Positions 55,989 to 63,768 of a DNA stretch of 64,000 nucleotides are shown here, piece after piece (position 1 is the stretch's first letter; each line of letters begins with the position of its first letter). Made by a program: the position numbers and the translations under genes. The DNA lies in contig NZ_CBDRBL010000028.1 of assembly GCF_965342175.1 (NCBI RefSeq), forward strand, positions 1 to 64,000. Direction: 5' to 3'. The stretch comes from Actinacidiphila sp965342175 (GTDB taxonomy: Bacteria; Actinomycetota; Actinomycetes; Streptomycetales; Streptomycetaceae). The notes beneath the pieces are model-generated. The model saw nothing but the letters and a program-made list of their open reading frames with translations. It was not told the origin of the DNA and did not search any database.

Positions 55989-57308
55989 ATGGCGCACAGC
56001 CGGCGGCACAGGCGGGGGCGTGGCCAGGCCGAGCACGGCGTGGCCGTGCGGGTGCCGCAGCGCGCCCTGGACCGGTGCCGGCTGCGGCACCTGCTGGACG
56101 CCGTCGGTGCGGTCAGCGCCGACCTGGACACCCGAACGGTGCTGCAGCGCATCGTGGAAGCCGCCACAGACCTGGTCGCCGCGCGCTACGGGGCGCTGGG
56201 GGTGCTCTCCGAGAGCGGCGAGGTCGTCGACCTGATCACCGTGGGCGTCGACGACCCGCGGGCGTGCGCCGCCATGGGTCTGCCGCAGGGTCACGGGCTG
56301 CTGCACACGATGGTGGACGAGCAGCAGCCGCTGCGGGTGGCGGATGTGGCCGCGGATCCTCGCGCGGCCGGCTTTCCGTCAGGGCATCCGGTCATGGGGA
56401 CGCTGCTGGGCGTCCCGCTCATCGTGCGCGGCACGGTCTACGGCGATCTCTATGTCGCCGACAAGCTCGACGGCAGGCCCTTCGACGATGACGACGACGG
56501 TCTGCTGACGGCTCTGGCCTGTACCGCGGGCGTCATCCTCGAGAACGCCCGCCTGTACGAACGGCTCAAACGCGCTGCCGAGCACTTCCAGCACCGCATG
56601 CTGCCCGTCCTGCCCGACCTCTCCCCGCTCAGCGCCGCCGCGCGCTACGAGCCGGCGTCCGAGCTGCCGAAGCTGGGCGGGGACTGGTACGACGCCGTGG
56701 TCCTGCCGGACGGCGCGGTCTGCGTCGTGGTCGGTGACGTGACCGGCCACGACATCGAGGCCGCCTTGGTGATGGGTCAGATCCGCAGCATGCTGAGGGC
56801 GATCGTCCTGGACCGGGGCGGCCCGCCCGGACTGATCGTGTCCCGGCTGGACCGCGCGTTGACGATGTTCGCCGAGTCACCCACGGCCACCCTGGTCCTC
56901 GGTCGCATCGAGCGCGGCCGCGGCGGGGGCGGGGAGTCCACCTTCAGCTGGAGCAACGCCGGGCACCTGCCGCCGCTGCTGGTCGGCGCGGACCGCAGCA
57001 CGCGCTATCTGGCGCCCGCCCGGCACGGGATCCCGGTGGGCATCGACGCGTCGGTCTCCCGGTACAGCCATGAACGCGTCCTGCCGCCCGGCAGCACCCT
57101 GCTGCTGTTCACCGACGGACTGGTCGAGCGCCGCGACCAGGACATCGACACCGGCCTGGCCGACCTCGCCGAGCAGGCCGCCCGCCTGGCCACGGCACCG
57201 CTGGAGGAACTCTGCGACAGCGTGCTGGGCCGCAGCAGTCAGGCGCGCGGTGACGATGTCGCCCTGCTGGCTCTGCGCACGCCCGCGGGCGACGGCCCGG
57301 CACGGTGA
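55989..57308 (+). CDS. GAF-SpoIIE (PP2C-type) phosphatase
   Basis: 439 residues: an N-terminal basic tail, a GAF sensor (residues ~35-190; LVAARYGALGVL, VMGTLLGVPLIVRG, GDLYVADK) and a SpoIIE phosphatase (~205-430; LGGDWYDAVVLPDG, VVGDVTGHD, WSNAGHLPPLL, LLFTDGLVERR and GDDVALL provide the metal-binding Asp/Glu). It should dephosphorylate a STAS anti-sigma antagonist; a STAS gene is encoded convergently 63 bp away and is a natural partner. Confidence 0.94.
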   Translation: MAHSRRHRRGRGQAEHGVAVRVPQRALDRCRLRHLLDAVGAVSADLDTRTVLQRIVEAATDLVAARYGALGVLSESGEVVDLITVGVDDPRACAAMGLPQGHGLLHTMVDEQQPLRVADVAADPRAAGFPSGHPVMGTLLGVPLIVRGTVYGDLYVADKLDGRPFDDDDDGLLTALACTAGVILENARLYERLKRAAEHFQHRMLPVLPDLSPLSAAARYEPASELPKLGGDWYDAVVLPDGAVCVVVGDVTGHDIEAALVMGQIRSMLRAIVLDRGGPPGLIVSRLDRALTMFAESPTATLVLGRIERGRGGGGESTFSWSNAGHLPPLLVGADRSTRYLAPARHGIPVGIDASVSRYSHERVLPPGSTLLLFTDGLVERRDQDIDTGLADLAEQAARLATAPLEELCDSVLGRSSQARGDDVALLALRTPAGDGPAR

Positions 57309-57371
57309 GACGGGCGCTTCACCCTTGCCGGGCACACGGTTCCACACGCAGCGACAAGGCGCCGACGGGCC

Positions 57372-57779
57372 TCAGCCCGAGGTCGGATGCGGCCAGTTCG
57401 CGAGGCTGCCGGGCGAGGGGGCGGACTGCGTCGCATCGGCAGCCGTGGGATAGATCTCGTAGCTCTCGCGCATGCCGGTGAGTTCGAGGATGCGCAGCAG
57501 CCTGCTCGAGACGGACGCCATGCACAGCGAGCCGTCGAGTTCCCGCACACGTTTGGTGATCGCCACGATCACGCCGAGCCCCATCGAGTCCATGAACGTC
57601 ACGAAACCCAGGTCCAGGACGAAGTGGCGGCGTCCCTCGACGAGAAGCCCGAGCACCGCTTCGCGGATCATCGGGGCGGTGTGCGCGTCCACGTCGCCGT
57701 CGACCTCGACCACGGTCCAGCCGTTGACGACGTCATAGCTCACCATCATGCTCTCGTGCCGGACGATGTTCGTTCGCAT
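57372..57779 (-). CDS. STAS-domain anti-sigma factor antagonist
   Basis: 135 residues. Typical STAS sequence: VVEVDGDVDAHTAPMIREAVL, FVLDLGFVTFMDSMGLGVIV with the phosphorylatable Ser of DSMGL (~residue 64), and LRILELTGM. In partner switching the dephosphorylated form binds an anti-sigma kinase and frees its sigma factor. GAGGG precedes the ATG. Likely partners in this window are the adjacent SpoIIE phosphatase and the HATPase encoded at 61.2 kb. Confidence 0.93.
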   Translation of the reverse strand: MRTNIVRHESMMVSYDVVNGWTVVEVDGDVDAHTAPMIREAVLGLLVEGRRHFVLDLGFVTFMDSMGLGVIVAITKRVRELDGSLCMASVSSRLLRILELTGMRESYEIYPTAADATQSAPSPGSLANWPHPTSG

Positions 57780-58096
57780 GGTCGTCCCTCGTCACTTCTT
57801 CGGACGGCACTTCTCCGGACGGCACTTCTTCGGACGCCGCGGGACCCCTGAGAGGGTTATGCCCGGAGTCGTCGGTTCACACCCGGACGCATGCGGCGAA
57901 CGCGGATCCGCGGCGCCCCGCGGACCGGCGCGGACTCCAGCGCCGCGTTCGCTCGCGGCACTGTCCGCCGGACGGGACGGCGCGCGAACCCCGTGTGCCG
58001 TCCCCGCAGTTCGGACAAGGCAGGGGCTGAGCGGGGGGCGGCCGTGCCGGCCTCGACCGCGCCGCGCGTCTCGCCCGTCACCAGGGGCGGGAGATG
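57780..58096. other. Intergenic region with 15-bp tandem repeats
   Basis: Just upstream of the STAS gene, three head-to-tail copies of CACTTCT(T/C)CGGACGG lie at 57,793-57,836 and could affect its leader RNA. The remaining ~250 bases show no gene. Confidence 0.5.
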
Positions 58097-58294
58097 TCAG
58101 GTCCTGGGGCCCTCGTAGACGTCGTCGCTGCGGCCCTCGGCGAACTCCCACCACGACAGCGGCAGCCAGTCGCCGTTCACGAAGGCGTCCACGGAGGAAC
58201 CGAGCCCGCTGATGGCCACGCGCGTGCCGACCGGGTACACCCTGCCGGACAGGCCGGGCACGGGGACGAGGAGCGTTCCTGAGCGCTGGGCCAT
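58097..58294 (-). CDS. Small conserved hypothetical protein
   Basis: 65 residues (MAQRSGTLLVPVPG ... GDWLPLSWWEFAEGRSDDVYEGPRT). Beta-rich with conserved-looking Trp/Gly/Asp positions; no cysteine or membrane helix. The frame is clean and an AAGG-type site (GAGAAAGGCGGG) precedes the ATG. I do not recognise the family. It is divergent from the Zn-dependent dehydrogenase gene. Confidence 0.6.
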   Translation of the reverse strand: MAQRSGTLLVPVPGLSGRVYPVGTRVAISGLGSSVDAFVNGDWLPLSWWEFAEGRSDDVYEGPRT

Positions 58295-58342
58295 TGTTCC
58301 CGCCTTTCTCCGCGGTCAACCGCAATTCGACACATTTACCTG

Positions 58343-58357
58343 AAGCCTAGCTGGCTT
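58343..58357. promoter_or_regulatory. Short palindrome in a divergent promoter
   Basis: AAGCC-TAGCT-GGCTT in the AT-richer gap between the small reverse gene and the dehydrogenase; a possible operator. Confidence 0.35.
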
Positions 58358-58382
58358 GTCTCGTTCTGCCCAAGGAGGCAGC

Positions 58383-58409
58383 ATGAGAAATAGGTCACGC
58401 AAGCCATGA
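58383..58409 (+). CDS. Possible 8-codon leader peptide
   Basis: AAGGAGG six bases before an ATG opens the frame M-R-N-R-S-R-K-P-stop, 24 bp before the dehydrogenase start. The ribosome site is among the strongest in the window. It could be a regulatory leader peptide or chance. Confidence 0.3.
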   Translation: MRNRSRKP

Positions 58410-58433
58410 ACGACACCAATCGGAGGTGTCCAC

Positions 58434-59576
58434 GTGAAGGCCGTCGTTTACAAAGGACCGTTCGAAGTAGCCGTCGAAGAAGTCGAGAATCCGCGCCTGC
58501 AGCACCCCAACGACGTGATCGTCAGGGTGACATCCACCGCGATCTGCGGCTCTGACCTGCACATGTACGAGGGCCGGACCGCCGCGGAGCCCGGCATCGT
58601 CTTCGGCCACGAGAACCTGGGAATCATCGACCAGGTCGGCGAGGGGGTCACCACCCTCAAGCAGGGCGACCGCGTGGTCATGCCCTTCAACGTCGCCTGC
58701 GGATTCTGCAAGAACTGCTCGGCGGGTTTCACCGGCTTCTGCCTCACGGTCAATCCGGGGTTTGCCGGAGGCGCTTACGGCTATGTGGCCATGGGCCCCT
58801 GGCCGGGCGGTCAGGCGGAATACGTGCGCGTACCGTACGCGGACTTCAACTGTCTGAAACTGCCGGAGGGCACCGCCAACGAATCCGACTTCGTGCTCCT
58901 GGCCGACATCTTCCCGACCGGCTACCACGGGTGCGAACTCGCTCAGGTATCGCCCGGCGAAAGCGTCTCCGTGTACGGCGGCGGCCCGGTCGGGCTGATG
59001 GCCGCGTACTCGGCGTTGCTGCGCGGGGCGGCCAGGGTGTTCGTCGTGGACCGCGTGCAGGAGCGACTGCAGAAGGCCGAGGAGATCGGCGCCATCCCGA
59101 TCGACTTCACCAAGGGCAACCCGGTGGAGCAGATCAAGGAGCACACGAACGGCGAGGGCACCGACAAGGGAGTCGACGCGGTCGGCTACCAGGCCCAGGC
59201 CGGTGGCGCGAACCACGAGGAGCCGGCAGCGGTGCTGAACTCGCTGATCGACACCGTGCGCCCCACCGGAGCCCTCGGCATCCCCGGCCTGTACGTGCCG
59301 TCGGACCCCGGAGGCCCGGACGAGCAGGCCAGGAGCGGCCGGCTGCTGGTCGCCATCGGCCGGCTCTTCGAGAAGGGCCTGCGGGTGGGGACCGGGCAGT
59401 GCAACGTCAAGCGCTACAACCGGCAGCTGCGCGACATGATCATCGAGGGTCGCGCCCGCCCGAGCTTCGTGGTCTCCCACGAGCTGCCCCTGGCGGACGC
59501 GCCGTCGGCGTACGACAAGTTCGACAAGCGCATCGAGGGCTACACCAAGGTCGTCCTCCACCCGGGTCAGGGCTGA
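58434..59576 (+). CDS. Zn-dependent formaldehyde-type alcohol dehydrogenase
   Basis: 380 residues from a GTG with GGAGG eight bases upstream. MDR (zinc alcohol dehydrogenase) family of the glutathione-independent formaldehyde dehydrogenase type. Catalytic zinc site: AICGSDLHMYEGR (Cys38) and FGHENLG (His/Glu); structural zinc: the Cys cluster CGFCKNCSAGFTGFC (~84-98). Rossmann motif VYGGGPVGLMAA (~178). It oxidises formaldehyde or a related small aldehyde/alcohol with NAD+ in the cytosol. Monocistronic. Confidence 0.92.
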   Translation: MKAVVYKGPFEVAVEEVENPRLQHPNDVIVRVTSTAICGSDLHMYEGRTAAEPGIVFGHENLGIIDQVGEGVTTLKQGDRVVMPFNVACGFCKNCSAGFTGFCLTVNPGFAGGAYGYVAMGPWPGGQAEYVRVPYADFNCLKLPEGTANESDFVLLADIFPTGYHGCELAQVSPGESVSVYGGGPVGLMAAYSALLRGAARVFVVDRVQERLQKAEEIGAIPIDFTKGNPVEQIKEHTNGEGTDKGVDAVGYQAQAGGANHEEPAAVLNSLIDTVRPTGALGIPGLYVPSDPGGPDEQARSGRLLVAIGRLFEKGLRVGTGQCNVKRYNRQLRDMIIEGRARPSFVVSHELPLADAPSAYDKFDKRIEGYTKVVLHPGQG

Positions 59577-59691
59577 CCACCGGGTCGAGGCCGACCACCG
59601 GGGCGGGACCGACCGCCCGCACAGAGGTGACCGCTCAGCGGCATGGCGAGGCGCCGACTGACCGCACCCGCCGATCGCGCCCAGGGCCCGG

Positions 59692-59937
59692 CTAGCAGCT
59701 CTCCGGGTCCTGGGCGTGAGCGCCGTACGGGCGGGAGGGGCCGACCTCCTCCAGGGTGTACGTGTAGAGGTCGAACTCCACCAGCCCGTCCGCGTCCGTG
59801 GTCACCCGCGGCGGGCGGGTCCCCGGATACCGGGAGGCGATGACGTCGGCGACCCTGTGGGCGGTCGCCGCGTCGGCTGCGGCGATGCGCACACGCGCCA
59901 CGCCCGGTTCGTACAACGGTCCCAGTTTTCCGGTCAT
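59692..59937 (-). CDS. Small conserved hypothetical protein
   Basis: 81 residues starting MTGKLGPLYEPGVARVRIAAADAATAHRVADVIASRYPG, with an alpha/beta ferredoxin-like pattern and a C-terminal DPESC. AAGGGGAG stands before the ATG; an ATG seven codons earlier lacks a site. Similar short proteins are frequent in streptomycetes, but I know no function for them. Confidence 0.65.
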   Translation of the reverse strand: MTGKLGPLYEPGVARVRIAAADAATAHRVADVIASRYPGTRPPRVTTDADGLVEFDLYTYTLEEVGPSRPYGAHAQDPESC

Positions 59938-60045
59938 GCTGCTCCCCTTGTCACGCACCCGGCGGCGCTTTACCCCTGGAGACAGCCCGTTGGTCGTCGC
60001 GGTTGCCCGCGCGGGCTGCGTGCACTCGAAGACGTCGTCCCGGGC

Positions 60046-60285
60046 TCAGGACAACAGGAAGTCCGCCTTCCCGTCCTTGGCCCCCTGGATGAACATCCTG
60101 ATCTCGTGGTCCGTGTAGATGAGGGCCGGCCCGTCGGGGTCGGTGGACTGCCGCAGTGCGACCCTGCCGTCGGCCAGTTTCATGGCCTCCACGCAGCTGC
60201 CCCCGTTGCCGCCGCTCCACGGCTTGTGCCAGCCCTCGGTGCCGAGGTCGCGGGCGCGCATGCCGTTGTATATGCGGTCGTCCAT
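60046..60285 (-). CDS. DUF397 protein
   Basis: 79 residues with the DUF397 hallmarks W-x-KPWSGGNGGSCVE, VALRQSTDPDGPALIYTDHE and a final FIQGAKDGKADFLL. Such proteins are nearly always encoded next to XRE/DUF5753 regulators in streptomycetes (whiJ-type systems controlling development or antibiotic production) and are thought to modulate them. It follows the regulator gene by 5 bp. Confidence 0.93.
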   Translation of the reverse strand: MDDRIYNGMRARDLGTEGWHKPWSGGNGGSCVEAMKLADGRVALRQSTDPDGPALIYTDHEIRMFIQGAKDGKADFLLS

Positions 60286-60290
60286 GTGTG

Positions 60291-61154
60291 TCAGATCTCC
60301 TTGCGGATGCCATCGAGGATGGCTGCGGTGCTGTGTGCGGGCGCGGCTTGCGCGCACATCCGGTCGAGCGCCTCGAGGAACGCCGAGACGTCGTCCACGT
60401 CGTCCAGGTAGGCGGCGCCCACCAGGCTCTCGGTGAACACGACGTCCGGCAGCTCGCGGATCTGGAACCGGAAGATGTGGAACGGCCCGTACATCGCCGG
60501 GTGCGGCCCGGCGTCGAAGGGCATGATCTGCAGTCTCACCTGCGGCATCTCGCATGCCTCGGCCAGCCGGTCCAGCTGGGCGCGCATCACGTCGGGGCTG
60601 CCGATGGGACGGCGCAGCACCGTCTCGTCCATCACCACCCACAGCAGCGGGGCGTCCGGCCGGTCGATCCGCGACTGGCGCTCCCGGCGGAGCGCGACCA
60701 GGCGCTCGATCTCCTCCTCGCAGGCCCCGGGGCGGCCGGCCTTCAGCACGGTGCGAGCGTAGTCCTCGGTCTGCAGCAGTCCGGGGACGTAGTGCGGCTC
60801 GTAGGCGCGGATGATGGCCGCCTCGCCCTCGAGACTGACGAACGCGCTGAACCAGGACGGCAGCACGTCGCGGTAACGGTGCCACCAGCCGGGGCGGTTG
60901 CCCTGCCGGGCGAGGTCGACGAAGGTCGCCGCCTCGGCGGCGTCGACGCCGTACAGCGCCAGCAGTTTCTCCACGTACGGGATGCGCAGGCCGACCTCGG
61001 CCTTCTCCATCCGGCGCACGGTGGCATGGGTGACGTCCAGCTCGCGGGCAGCCTGCTCGTACGAGTAGCCCGCCTTCTCCCGCAGGTCGTGGAGGCGTTT
61101 GCCGAGGATCACGCGGAGGACGGTCGGCGCCCCGCTCGCCCTCGCCTCAGTCAC
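60291..61154 (-). CDS. XRE-family regulator with DUF5753 domain (WhiJ-like)
   Basis: 287 residues from a GTG. N-terminal Cro/XRE helix-turn-helix (LHDLREKAGYSYEQAARELDVTHATVRRMEKAE, residues ~22-55) and a DUF5753 domain (EPHYVPGLLQTEDYAR ... VFTESLVGAAYL). It forms the usual gene pair with the DUF397 protein and stands divergent from an anti-sigma-type ATPase, the third typical member of such loci. A 7-bp palindrome in the shared promoter is its likely operator. Confidence 0.95.
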   Translation of the reverse strand: MTEARASGAPTVLRVILGKRLHDLREKAGYSYEQAARELDVTHATVRRMEKAEVGLRIPYVEKLLALYGVDAAEAATFVDLARQGNRPGWWHRYRDVLPSWFSAFVSLEGEAAIIRAYEPHYVPGLLQTEDYARTVLKAGRPGACEEEIERLVALRRERQSRIDRPDAPLLWVVMDETVLRRPIGSPDVMRAQLDRLAEACEMPQVRLQIMPFDAGPHPAMYGPFHIFRFQIRELPDVVFTESLVGAAYLDDVDDVSAFLEALDRMCAQAAPAHSTAAILDGIRKEI

Positions 61155-61167
61155 GCTGCAACTCCCG

Positions 61168-61187
61168 CATGGCAGCAGTGTGCCATG
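61168..61187. promoter_or_regulatory. Palindrome between the XRE and HATPase genes
   Basis: Perfect 7-bp arms CATGGCA and TGCCATG with a six-base centre, 13 bp upstream of the XRE start; a candidate binding site for that regulator, controlling both divergent genes. Confidence 0.5.
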
Positions 61188-61243
61188 TCAGGAATGGAAG
61201 CCACACCCTGATACTGGCGATTATGTAATTTGCAGAATGACCC

Positions 61244-61714
61244 TTGCCTTCTGCGCAACCAGTGGCCATAGTTTCCGGTGTGCTCTATGCCATCAGTGCC
61301 CGGGACACCTTTCGGCTCCGACTGCCGGCGCAGGCCTCGTCGGTCGGCGTCGCGCGCCGTCAGGTGCGTTCGGCGCTGGGCAGATGGGGGCTCGCCGGAC
61401 TCGGCGACGACGCCGGCCTGGTGGTAAGCGAACTCTTCACCAACGCCGTGGTGCACAGCGGCAGCGACAACGTCGCGTGCCTGCTCTGGACGGCGGCCGG
61501 CAAACTGCACATCGAGGTCGTCGACGAGGGACGCGCGCCCGCGGGGCCGCAGGCGCGCACGGCCGCCGACGGCGACGAGAGCGGCCGCGGTCTCGCTCTC
61601 GTCGCCCATTTGGCCGAAGGCTGGGGTGTGCGGCCGCCGGCGCACGGCACCGGTCGCACCGTATGGGCGACCCTCTCCTGCCCCCGCAATGAGGCGCTCC
61701 CGCACAGCGGTTGA
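61244..61714 (+). CDS. RsbW-like ATP-binding protein (anti-sigma/regulatory kinase)
   Basis: Up to 156 residues; the frame opens with TTG, and GTGs at 61,262 and 61,280 are alternative starts. HATPase_c/GHKL fold: VVSELFTNAVVHSG (N box), VVDEGRAP (G1 region) and GRGLALVAHLAEGWGV (G2). Short single-domain proteins of this class bind sigma factors or STAS antagonists, or serve as partner of the neighbouring XRE/DUF397 genes. Divergent from the XRE gene. Confidence 0.9.
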   Translation: MPSAQPVAIVSGVLYAISARDTFRLRLPAQASSVGVARRQVRSALGRWGLAGLGDDAGLVVSELFTNAVVHSGSDNVACLLWTAAGKLHIEVVDEGRAPAGPQARTAADGDESGRGLALVAHLAEGWGVRPPAHGTGRTVWATLSCPRNEALPHSG

Positions 61715-62008
61715 GCACGGCACGACGACCCCGGCGGTGTGCGCGGGAAGGGTGGACATCGCCGCGGCACGCCGTGATCGGGATGGTGGCTCTCCGCCGC
61801 CGGGCATAGGCTTCTCCCGACGGAAAGGCCTTCGGGGGAGCACCGACACCCCCCTGTCTCCGCCCCGGGAGGAACCGCTCACCGCGGTCCCCGCCCGGTT
61901 CCGCAACCGGCGCCACCGCGTCCGCTCAGCCCTCAAGCCCCACCGGGCGGTCGGCGTCCGGCAGCGGCCGGCCCGGCGTCCGGCTCACCCGACGCGAAGG
62001 AGTGCGCG

Positions 62009-62182
62009 GTGACACCCGAGAAGTCCACGCGGAACCAGCTCCCCACGGAGCCTGACGATCAGCCCGCCGCGCAGCAGCGGCAGTTGCGCAACCTGGACGT
62101 CTGGGCCAGGTCCGCGCCGATCCGGCTGGCCGGTTACGAGGACGACCTGAGCGAATCGCACATCCTGCGCGGTATCGACTGA
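62009..62182 (+). CDS. 57-residue conserved hypothetical protein
   Basis: A short frame starting at GTG (V-TPEKSTRNQLPTEP) with AAGGAG six bases upstream. The C-terminus NLDVWARSAPIRLAGYEDDLSESHILRGID has the character of a conserved protein, with ordered acidic and aromatic residues. The Gln-rich centre suggests a flexible link. Found alone between the HATPase gene and the ferredoxin duplicate; function unknown. Confidence 0.6.
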   Translation: MTPEKSTRNQLPTEPDDQPAAQQRQLRNLDVWARSAPIRLAGYEDDLSESHILRGID

Positions 62183-62238
62183 CGCTCCGGCGCTGCTGGT
62201 TCACGGGCCGTATGGGCGGCGACGCCCGTACGGCTCCC

Positions 62239-62385
62239 CGCCCCTCCGGCGACGGCTGCACCACCACCACGTTCGCCTGCTCGCACGTATCGAGGCACTC
62301 GGCGACGCGCACCCGGCAGATCCCGGCCGGCTCCCGCCGCAACCGGTCGAGTCGACCGCCGTGGCCGCCGCCGGGAACCTTCCCC
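62239..62385 (-). pseudogene. Partial duplicate of the [2Fe-2S] ferredoxin gene
   Basis: A 147-bp segment, offset 350 bp from the intact gene, encoding a near copy of its central part (RVRVAECLDTCEQANVVVVQPSPEGR). It lacks the N-terminal CCxGT cluster loop and the C-terminal part, and the frame ends early in unrelated sequence. Substitutions relative to the intact copy show that it has been diverging for some time. Confidence 0.8.
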
Positions 62386-62407
62386 GCGCGAGCCCTGGCG
62401 CGCCTCT

Positions 62408-62803
62408 TCAAGGGCCCGCGTCCCCCGCGCCCACGGCACGCCTGCCGGGCGGCTCCATCGCGTAGAGGTCCAGCACCTCGGGCGCCGCGGCACGGCCCGG
62501 TCCCCCCGCCCGCACCCAGGCGACGATGTCGTCGACCGCCCCCGCATCGTTGACCAGGCCGAGCCACAGCGGCCGGCCGCCGGCCACGCGCCCCTCCGGC
62601 GACGGCTGCACCACCATCACGTTCGCCTGCTCGCACATATCGAGGCACTCGGTGACGCGCACCCGGCAGATCGCGGCCAGCTCCCGCCGCAACCGGTCGA
62701 GTTGACCGCCGTGGTCGACACCGGGAATCTTCCCCGTACCGCAGCAGCAGCCCCGGCAGACGGTGACCGTGCAGGCGCTTCGCCCCGGCCCGCCGCCGCT
62801 CAT
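62408..62803 (-). CDS. Thioredoxin-like [2Fe-2S] ferredoxin
   Basis: 131 residues. Cluster ligands are the first pair in CRGCCCGTGK (residues ~15-24) and the second pair in ECLDMCEQANVMVV (~51-64), the arrangement of thioredoxin-fold 2Fe-2S ferredoxins. The C-terminal half contains WLGLVNDAGAVDDIVAWVRAGG. It may supply electrons to a reductase not encoded here. Its ATG overlaps the stop of the PPOX gene (ATGA), so the two are co-translated. Confidence 0.88.
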   Translation of the reverse strand: MSGGGPGRSACTVTVCRGCCCGTGKIPGVDHGGQLDRLRRELAAICRVRVTECLDMCEQANVMVVQPSPEGRVAGGRPLWLGLVNDAGAVDDIVAWVRAGGPGRAAAPEVLDLYAMEPPGRRAVGAGDAGP

Positions 62804-63186
62804 GTGAGGGTGATCCGCACGCCCACCGTGCCCTCGCGGCCGCGGCGCAGCCGGCTGCCGAGGAGGGTCAGCCGGCCCAGCAGCCCGTACTTGCCGGCGA
62901 CCAGGGCGCGGTAGCGCTCCGTCTCCCGGGGGCCGAGGATCTCGGCGCGCGCGGGCATCTGCTCCCCCGTGGGGTTGCCGCGTACGTCGCAGGGGCCGAC
63001 CAGCACGTCGGCTCGGTTGCGGATCCGCTTGACCTTGCCGGAGTCCGCCGCGGTCCACGCGCCGAGCGCCTCGCCGTCGCGGACCACCCAGACCGGCGTG
63101 GGGACGGCGCGGCCGTCCCTCCGGTAGGTGGTGACCAACAGGTACTTGCCCGCCGCGAGCCGGGCGGACGCTCCGTCCTCGATCAT
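62800..63186 (-). CDS. PPOX-class F420/flavin-dependent oxidoreductase
   Basis: 128 residues of the pyridoxamine-5'-phosphate-oxidase-like split-barrel family: KYLLVTTYRRDGRAVPTPVWVVRDG, LGAWTAADSGKVKRIRN, VLVGPCDVRG and AEILGPRETERYRAL. In actinobacteria most such proteins bind F420 or FMN and reduce small substrates. Co-transcribed with the ferredoxin gene and possibly the GNAT gene (9 bp upstream), suggesting a small redox unit. Confidence 0.92.
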   Translation of the reverse strand: MIEDGASARLAAGKYLLVTTYRRDGRAVPTPVWVVRDGEALGAWTAADSGKVKRIRNRADVLVGPCDVRGNPTGEQMPARAEILGPRETERYRALVAGKYGLLGRLTLLGSRLRRGREGTVGVRITLT

Positions 63187-63195
63187 GGCCCCAGG

Positions 63196-63702
63196 CTACG
63201 CGGAAACGGCCACCTCGGCCGGTTCCTGGAGCGCCTTGCCCAGGCACACGCTGAGCGGACTGTCCCTGTAGTGGCCGAACTTGGGCACCGGCGTGTAGCC
63301 GCAGGAAGCGTAGAGGGCGATCGCCTCAGGCTGCTCCTGCCCCGTCTCCAGGACCATCCGCCTGCGGCCCGCCGCGGCGGCGCCGGCCTCCAGCGCGGCC
63401 AGCATCCGGCGCGCGAAGCCCCGGCCGCGGGCCTCGGGCACCACATACATCCGCTTGACCTCGGCGTCGCCGTCCTCAAAGCCCTCCGGGGAGGCGTCCT
63501 GGCCGCGCCAGCCGCCGGTCGCCACGGGGACGCCGTCGAGGTAGCCGACCATGAATTCGCCCTGGCCGCCGTCGAAGTGGTCGGCGTCCATCGCGGTCTC
63601 GTCGGGCCCCCCGTACCGCCGCACGTACTCCTGCTGCACCTGCTCGGTCAGCAGCACGGCGTCGGGGTGGTCGTAGCGCGTCTTCCTGATCTCCACCCGC
63701 AT
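63196..63702 (-). CDS. GNAT-family N-acetyltransferase
   Basis: 168 residues. GNAT core: VATGGWRGQD, VKRMYVVPEARGRGFARRMLAALE (acetyl-CoA pyrophosphate loop RGRGFA), MVLETGQEQPEAIALYASCGYTPV. It transfers acetyl from acetyl-CoA to an amine; the substrate is unknown. Nine bases separate its stop from the PPOX start. Confidence 0.92.
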   Translation of the reverse strand: MRVEIRKTRYDHPDAVLLTEQVQQEYVRRYGGPDETAMDADHFDGGQGEFMVGYLDGVPVATGGWRGQDASPEGFEDGDAEVKRMYVVPEARGRGFARRMLAALEAGAAAAGRRRMVLETGQEQPEAIALYASCGYTPVPKFGHYRDSPLSVCLGKALQEPAEVAVSA

Positions 63703-63768
63703 ATCGTACGGGTGTGCGGCCTACGCCCCGGTACGGGCACCCTCCGGAGGGCCGGTATCGTCCCCGTC

